DNA from: Acidobacteriota bacterium
Lineage (GTDB): Bacteria; Acidobacteriota; UBA6911; RPQK01; JAPXNP01
Length of the DNA: 10,367 nucleotides
Direction: 5' to 3'
NCBI GenBank assembly: GCA_030614585.1
Contig: JAUWTT010000088.1
Coordinates: 1 to 10,367 of the forward strand
The position numbers and the translations under genes were made by a program. Every line of letters begins with the position of its first letter. The stretch's first letter is position 1. Shown in pieces: positions 6,776-10,367 of this stretch. The notes beneath the pieces are model-generated. The model saw only the letters and a program-made list of their open reading frames with translations. It did not search any database and was not told the DNA's origin.

Positions 6776-6796
6776 TGCCGGTCCATCGAACCGGCA
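6776..6796. repeat. 7-bp inverted repeat with 7-nt loop
   Basis: TGCCGGT and ACCGGCA form a perfect 7-bp inverted repeat. The same ACCGGT-like core recurs 30 nt upstream as ACCGG-AAA-CCGGT (6737-6749), so the two may be related protein-binding sites or RNA hairpins. Function is unknown. Confidence 0.4.
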
Positions 6797-6917
6797 GCTT
6801 TGGAAGTGGATGGGAGTGGTCATACTCCAGGACCTATGGGTCCAACGCAAGGAATCATCGTTCCGATCCTTCCGCCAGACTTTCGTAACTCTTGAGGAGT
6901 CAAGCGTAATAGGGAAG

Positions 6918-6939
6918 TAACAGCTGCATAACAGCTGCA
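6918..6939 (+). repeat. Perfect tandem 11-bp repeat upstream of pilM
   Basis: TAACAGCTGCA occurs twice with no spacer (6918-6928 and 6929-6939). Each copy carries the palindrome CAGCTG. The 11-bp period is close to one DNA helical turn, so two identical sites face the same side of the helix, as operators and activator sites often do. It lies 107 nt before the pilM start. A regulator of the pil operon is a reasonable guess but none can be named. Confidence 0.6.
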
Positions 6940-6986
6940 AAAATGAAAACTGTGATCCCCGTTACGGATTTAATTCGACAGATCAC

Positions 6987-6992
6987 TACAAT
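6987..6992 (+). promoter_or_regulatory. Possible -10 element for pilM
   Basis: TACAAT matches 5 of 6 bases of the -10 consensus and would give a leader of about 47 nt. No recognisable -35 lies 16-19 nt upstream and there is no TGn extension, so an activator bound to the tandem repeat 48 nt upstream might be needed. I saw no clear sigma-54 (-24/-12) motif either. Confidence 0.25.
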
Positions 6993-7015
6993 CGGGAGTT
7001 GCAGCAAACAAACAT

Positions 7016-7036
7016 CTCCTCGGAGGAGGAACGGAG
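7016..7036 (+). promoter_or_regulatory. pilM ribosome-binding site and overlapping hairpin
   Basis: CTCCT (7016-7020) can pair with AGGAG (7024-7028) across a CGG loop, covering the distal Shine-Dalgarno-like run GGAGGAGGA (7022-7030). A second GGAG at 7033-7036 stays free, 9 nt before the ATG at 7046, and is probably the working site. The arrangement could modulate pilM translation. Confidence 0.45.
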
Positions 7037-7045
7037 ACTATAGAA

Positions 7046-8104
7046 ATGGCACTTAGAATTCTCCAGCCCAAAGCAAAAAACCTCGTTGGAATAGACATCG
7101 GGTCCTCAGCTGTCAAAGTTGTTGGCCTCGAAAAAAGCAACGGGAAGCTTTTGCTCAAAGCAATCGGCCGGGAGGTGCTTCCAGAGGACACAATCGTAGA
7201 TGGTGCGATCATGTCGAAGCTGCCCCTGGCGGAGAGCCTCAACAAAATCTTCACCGAGCAGCGAATTAGGAATAGTCGCATCGCCACTTCCATTTCGGGA
7301 CACTCGGTCATCGTCAAGAAGGTCGCGCTACCAATGTTGAGCTCGGCCGAACTTGAGGAATCGATCCAATGGGAAGCTGAGCAGTACATTCCCTTTGATC
7401 TGGCTGAGGTTAACGTCGATTATCAAGTCCTTAGGGAAGTGCCCGACGAGCAGAAACTCGAGGTCATCCTGGTCGCCGCCAAGAAAGAAAAGATTGCAGA
7501 TTACTGCAGTGTCGTTTCCATGACCGGCAAGACTCCCTCGGTCGTCGATATCGATGCATTCGCTCTGCTGAATGCCTATGAAGTCAACTATGAGCCCGAG
7601 GAAGATTCGATAGTCGCCCTGCTCAACATCGGTGCGAGTTCGATGATCATGAACATCGTTCGCGGCACTGAGTTCCTGTTCACCCGAGATATTGCGACAG
7701 GGGGTGAGCAGTACACCGAGTTCCTCCAACGAGATCTGGGGATCGACAGGGACGAGGCTGAAGAGTACAAGCAGATGATAGACGTTCCATTCGAAATGGA
7801 AGATCAAGTTCGTTCGGTTCTGCGATCAGTCTCAGAAAACATGGCGCTCGAAATAGAGAAGACCTTGGAGTACTTCAAGACTACAACTTACTCGAAGGAC
7901 ATCGAGAGTCTTTACATCTGTGGAGGCGCCAGTAAAACAGAAGGACTGCAGGAGTACCTTTCTGAAACCCTGCAGTTTCCAGTCGAGATTCTCGATCCAT
8001 TTAGAAAAGTCGAAGTCAACGGCGCCGGAGATCTGCTCGATGACGCGGAGCATTCCGGGGCAGACTTCGCTGTTGCAGTTGGCCTGGCCATGAGAACTGA
8101 GTAA
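7046..8104 (+). CDS. pilM: Type IV pilus assembly protein PilM (actin-like ATPase)
   Basis: PilM is a cytoplasmic, actin-like (FtsA-fold) protein that binds the N-terminus of PilN on the inner face of the membrane. It links the pilus alignment complex to the assembly motor. The 352 residues match the family. The first phosphate-binding motif is GIDIGSSAVKVV (15-26), the second lies around ALLNIGASSMIMNIV (191-205), and the adenosine motif is LYICGGASKTEGLQEYL (289-305). IQWEAEQYIPFDLAEVNVDYQVL (107-129) is typical of PilM. No membrane segment or signal peptide is seen. It is the first gene of the plus-strand pil operon, and the pilN ATG follows 5 nt after its stop. The identification is firm. 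Confidence 0.96.
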   Translation: MALRILQPKAKNLVGIDIGSSAVKVVGLEKSNGKLLLKAIGREVLPEDTIVDGAIMSKLPLAESLNKIFTEQRIRNSRIATSISGHSVIVKKVALPMLSSAELEESIQWEAEQYIPFDLAEVNVDYQVLREVPDEQKLEVILVAAKKEKIADYCSVVSMTGKTPSVVDIDAFALLNAYEVNYEPEEDSIVALLNIGASSMIMNIVRGTEFLFTRDIATGGEQYTEFLQRDLGIDRDEAEEYKQMIDVPFEMEDQVRSVLRSVSENMALEIEKTLEYFKTTTYSKDIESLYICGGASKTEGLQEYLSETLQFPVEILDPFRKVEVNGAGDLLDDAEHSGADFAVAVGLAMRTE

Positions 8105-8109
8105 AGCCG

Positions 8110-8652
8110 ATGATTACGATAAACCTCATCAGAGAGAAAAAGAGCAAAAGCAAGTTAGGTGTTTTTCAACATCTACGGGTCGAATTCCTGTACGGATTAG
8201 TCGCGGCCGCAGCGGTTATTAGCCTGCTGCTGTGGTACTGGGCGCTGAGCGGTGAGTTCGAAGCGCTGCAGACTAGGAAGGTGGACCTCCAGCAGCAATC
8301 GGCGGCGTTGTCGACGATCAAAGCCCAAGTCCAGCAGTACGAGGAGCAGGCCCATAATCTGCATCAACGGACCGATGTCATTGAGGAACTAAAGGATTCT
8401 CAAAAAGGTCCGGTCAGATTGTTGAACGCCATCATATCGAGTGTCCCGGAAGAGCCCAGGCTTTGGCTAACGAACCTGAATCAGCAAGAAAGTACGATTG
8501 AGATTCAAGGTCAGGCATTCGACGTACCTGCAATTGCTGACTTCATCGCCAAATTGGATAAGACTGCACCTTTCCAGACAGTCGACCTCGATTACTGGGA
8601 AGAGGGCGAACAGAGTGTAACTTTTGAACTGACCTGCACGGTCAAGAAGTGA
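8110..8652 (+). CDS. pilN: Type IV pilus inner-membrane protein PilN
   Basis: PilN is a bitopic inner-membrane protein whose short cytoplasmic N-terminus docks into PilM and whose periplasmic part pairs with PilO. The 180-residue protein opens with ITINLIREK (2-10), the INL motif known to bind PilM. One membrane helix lies at about 26-46, followed by a Gln/Glu-rich coiled coil at about 48-98. A small ferredoxin-like domain (about 100-178) contains RLLNAIISSVPEEPRLWLTNL (103-123). The Shine-Dalgarno sequence is weak and the gap to pilM is 5 nt, so translation is probably coupled. Sequence conservation is low in this family, but the N-terminal motif, topology and position make the call secure. 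Confidence 0.94.
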   Translation: MITINLIREKKSKSKLGVFQHLRVEFLYGLVAAAAVISLLLWYWALSGEFEALQTRKVDLQQQSAALSTIKAQVQQYEEQAHNLHQRTDVIEELKDSQKGPVRLLNAIISSVPEEPRLWLTNLNQQESTIEIQGQAFDVPAIADFIAKLDKTAPFQTVDLDYWEEGEQSVTFELTCTVKK

Positions 8653-8658
8653 CGAACC

Positions 8659-9246
8659 ATGTTAATTAGCCGTTTATCTAGAAGCAATCAGTTCGCTGTT
8701 TTGGGGATCCTCGCGATTGCCCTGTGTTCAATCTTCTATCTTTACGTAATCAGTCCCTTAGGGATCGAGCTCGAATCAGTCAGTACAGAGGTAGAAGCTC
8801 TTGAGCTAGAGATCGAAAGTGGGGAAGCCATCAAGCGCAGACTCGTGGAAATCAAGAAAGAAGTGGCTACACAAGAGGCCAAGCTCAACGAGTTACGGAA
8901 AATCCTGCCCGATGAAAAGGAAACTGCCCAGATCATCCGACAGGTTCAGCAATTGGCCGTGGACTCGAACCTGAAGATCAAGAGCTTCACTCCACGAACA
9001 ACTGTAAATAACGTCTTTTATGAAGACTGGCCGATCCTCATATCATTCGAAGGAAACTACGACAATCTGGGATCCTTCTTTGAGAAGATCGGAGACTTCA
9101 GACGCATCATCAACGTCGAAGACATCAATATTCAGGCGATTGACGAAGGCGCGACACGGGGTAGGACGCTGAGTGCTACCTGTACTGCGACGACCTTCGT
9201 CTTCCTTCACATTCCTGAAGGCCAGCCTCTCCAGGGAGAACTGTAA
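8659..9246 (+). CDS. pilO: Type IV pilus inner-membrane protein PilO
   Basis: PilO partners PilN in the periplasm and contacts PilP, helping connect the inner-membrane complex to the secretin. In the 195 residues I see a short cytoplasmic N-terminus, a membrane helix at about 11-33, and a charged coiled coil at about 36-85. A ferredoxin-like domain follows from about 86, with the typical ISFEGNYDNLGSFFEKIGDF (128-147) and RRIINVEDINI (148-158). It starts 6 nt after the pilN stop, and its own stop shares one base with the pilP start (TAATG). The assignment rests on topology, the PilO-like domain and gene order, and is firm. Confidence 0.95.
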   Translation: MLISRLSRSNQFAVLGILAIALCSIFYLYVISPLGIELESVSTEVEALELEIESGEAIKRRLVEIKKEVATQEAKLNELRKILPDEKETAQIIRQVQQLAVDSNLKIKSFTPRTTVNNVFYEDWPILISFEGNYDNLGSFFEKIGDFRRIINVEDINIQAIDEGATRGRTLSATCTATTFVFLHIPEGQPLQGEL

Positions 9247-9710
9247 TGAAAGAGTTTCTGTGCTTTAGAGTGCAGTCAAAACTGCTGGGTCTGACCCTGG
9301 TGACGTGCATCTTCCTCGGTCTTTCGACTGTAGCTGTTGGACAGGGCAGCAAATACGATTCTCTGGCCAAGAGAGACCCGTTCATCAGCCTGGCTAAAAA
9401 GGAAGCGAAGTCTGATGCAGCAGAGATGGTTCTTCCACCGCCTCTGGGAAGTCGCCCCCCGGGACTGGCTGGACTTCTTATTTCAGAAGTGACAGTGACC
9501 GGAATGGCGACCGGACCCGAGAAACAGATGGTGATCCTCAGGGGAATTGATGACACCACCTACTTCGCCACAGAAGGCAGCAAACTGTTCGACGGCTTCT
9601 TAGAGAAGGTTACCAACGAACAGGTCATGTTTAAGAGGGAACAGGTTGACACACGAGGCAAGAAACGCGTCTCGAGTGTTGTTAAACGCATCCAAACCGA
9701 AGATCGATAG
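9246..9710 (+). CDS. pilP: Type IV pilus periplasmic protein PilP
   Basis: PilP links the PilN-PilO complex to the N0 domain of the PilQ secretin in the periplasm. The 154-residue protein has a signal-peptide-like N-terminus (hydrophobic 13-31, possible cleavage near AVG-Q at 30-33). A flexible stretch with KRDPF (42-46) follows, then the beta domain from about 70 (RPPGLAGLLISEVTVTGMA, 70-88) to about 150. Many PilP proteins are lipoproteins, but here the only candidate cysteine (Cys21, preceded by Leu-Val-Thr) does not fit a lipobox, so it may be a soluble periplasmic form. AGGGAG at 9233-9238 inside pilO supplies the ribosome-binding site. The start overlaps the pilO stop by one base. Confidence 0.92.
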   Translation: MKEFLCFRVQSKLLGLTLVTCIFLGLSTVAVGQGSKYDSLAKRDPFISLAKKEAKSDAAEMVLPPPLGSRPPGLAGLLISEVTVTGMATGPEKQMVILRGIDDTTYFATEGSKLFDGFLEKVTNEQVMFKREQVDTRGKKRVSSVVKRIQTEDR

Positions 9711-9721
9711 GGTCGTGACCG

Positions 9722-10367
9722 ATGTCTAGATACGGATCAATTAGCTTTGTCTTGTTCTTGTGTTTACTCTTCTCACCGGCGCCTTTGGCACCTGACACCG
9801 TGACTGCGTCAACTTCGGCGTCAACGGGAAGCATACAAACTGGCGGCTATCAGGGAGAACCGGTTTCTCTGAAACTCGTCGACGTTTCACTCGTCGACTT
9901 TTTCAGAGCAATGTCGGAACTGAGCGGCCTCAACATATTGATCGATCCTGACGTTCAGGGTTCAATAACGATCAATGTTGTACAGGTGCCTTGGGATCAA
10001 CTGTTCGAGTCGGTCCTGAGAAGTCATGGCCTCCTGAAAGCCATTGATGGAAACCTAGTCCGAATCGCTACAAGAGAAACCATTCAGGAAGAAGAGGAAT
10101 CTCAGGGCGATCTAAAGAAGGCGGCATTCTTCTCCCAGGACACAGTGACTGTCACCCGGCAATTGAACTACGCGACAGGAATAGGAATTCTTCCGTCGTT
10201 TGAGAACCAACTGAGTCAACGGGGCCAGATCAACGTCGACGAACGCACCAATACCCTGATCATTACAGACGTCAGGGATAGCGTCGATATGATCCAGGGG
10301 CTCATAGATATCCTGGATGTGCCTGAGAAACAGGTTGAAATCGAAGCCAGGATTATTGAGGCGACGA
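9722..10367 (+). CDS. pilQ: Type IV pilus secretin PilQ (5' part)
   Basis: PilQ forms the outer-membrane channel through which the pilus passes. Only the first 215 codons lie in the window; the frame is open to the end. I translated it directly from the ATG 11 nt after the pilP stop. A signal peptide (hydrophobic core about 8-22) leads into a short Ser/Thr linker. The secretin short N-terminal (N0/STN) domain follows at about 46-118, with VSLKLVDVSLVDFFRAMSEL (48-67) and GLNILIDPDVQGSITINV (69-86). The next N domain includes VDERTNTLIITDV (172-184) and a hydrophobic repeat to about 198. PEKQVEIEARIIEA (201-214) marks the beginning of the secretin core. No AMIN domain precedes N0, so this looks like a compact PilQ. 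Confidence 0.95.
   Translation, partial: MSRYGSISFVLFLCLLFSPAPLAPDTVTASTSASTGSIQTGGYQGEPVSLKLVDVSLVDFFRAMSELSGLNILIDPDVQGSITINVVQVPWDQLFESVLRSHGLLKAIDGNLVRIATRETIQEEEESQGDLKKAAFFSQDTVTVTRQLNYATGIGILPSFENQLSQRGQINVDERTNTLIITDVRDSVDMIQGLIDILDVPEKQVEIEARIIEAT

Larger units (their letters stand above)
6581..7045. other. Divergent rplM/pilM intergenic control region
   Basis: These 465 nt separate the two operons and hold no gene I can support. From left to right they contain the rplM leader (6581 to about 6670) and a sigma-70-type rplM promoter (6677-6705) lying within a 7-bp inverted repeat (6689-6695/6710-6716). Further short inverted repeats follow at 6737-6749, 6776-6796, 6813-6828, 6830-6843 and 6891-6904. 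Next come a perfect tandem 11-bp repeat (6918-6939), a possible pilM -10 (6987-6992), and a hairpin plus ribosome-binding site before pilM (7016-7036). The 186 nt between the rplM -35 and the pilM-side inverted repeat are not explained by ordinary promoters. Confidence 0.7.

Noticed and set aside
6776..6796. tRNA T-arm-like GGTTCGA on the minus strand
   Set aside because: The 7-bp stem and loop do not fit a 5-bp T-stem with a 7-nt loop of proper sequence, and no acceptor, D or anticodon arms are found around it.
6683..6940. Small open frames on both strands in the divergent intergenic region (73-85 codons)
   Set aside because: They have no family-like sequence or good ribosome-binding site, and they overlap each other and the promoter elements.

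Overview
The window is a bacterial core-genome segment made of two divergent operons on either side of a regulatory region at about 6581-7045. Base composition and codon use look even throughout. I see no mobile element, CRISPR array, tRNA or rRNA.

Left side, minus strand, read from about 6580 down to 41: rplM (L13), rpsI (S9), rpsB (S2), tsf (EF-Ts), pyrH (UMP kinase), frr (ribosome recycling factor), lepB (signal peptidase I) and carA (carbamoyl-phosphate synthase small subunit). The first six form a translation cluster: three ribosomal proteins, an elongation factor, the recycling factor, and the UMP kinase that often sits between tsf and frr. lepB and carA follow in the same direction. 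They probably have their own extended -10 promoter in the frr-lepB gap, so they may be a separate unit.

Right side, plus strand, 7046 to the window end: pilM, pilN, pilO, pilP and the first 215 codons of pilQ. This is the alignment subcomplex and outer-membrane secretin of a type IVa pilus. The genes are 11 nt apart or less, and pilO and pilP share one base. The secretin implies an outer membrane, so the host is a diderm. The translation-gene order, the divergent pilMNOPQ and the moderate GC content suggest Acidobacteriota or a nearby phylum. That placement is an inference from layout, not a sequence match.

Most genes are ordinary family members with intact signature residues. Four things stand out. 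S2 carries a roughly 270-residue charged, Ala/Lys/Glu-rich C-terminal extension that more than doubles its length and ends in a histone-H1-like basic tail. The divergent intergenic region holds a perfect tandem 11-bp repeat and several inverted repeats. The rplM leader can form two mutually exclusive hairpins, and a hairpin covers the distal Shine-Dalgarno-like run of pilM. PilQ appears to lack N-terminal AMIN domains. I found no clear evidence of a wholly new system; the S2 tail and the intergenic region are the best candidates for something undescribed.
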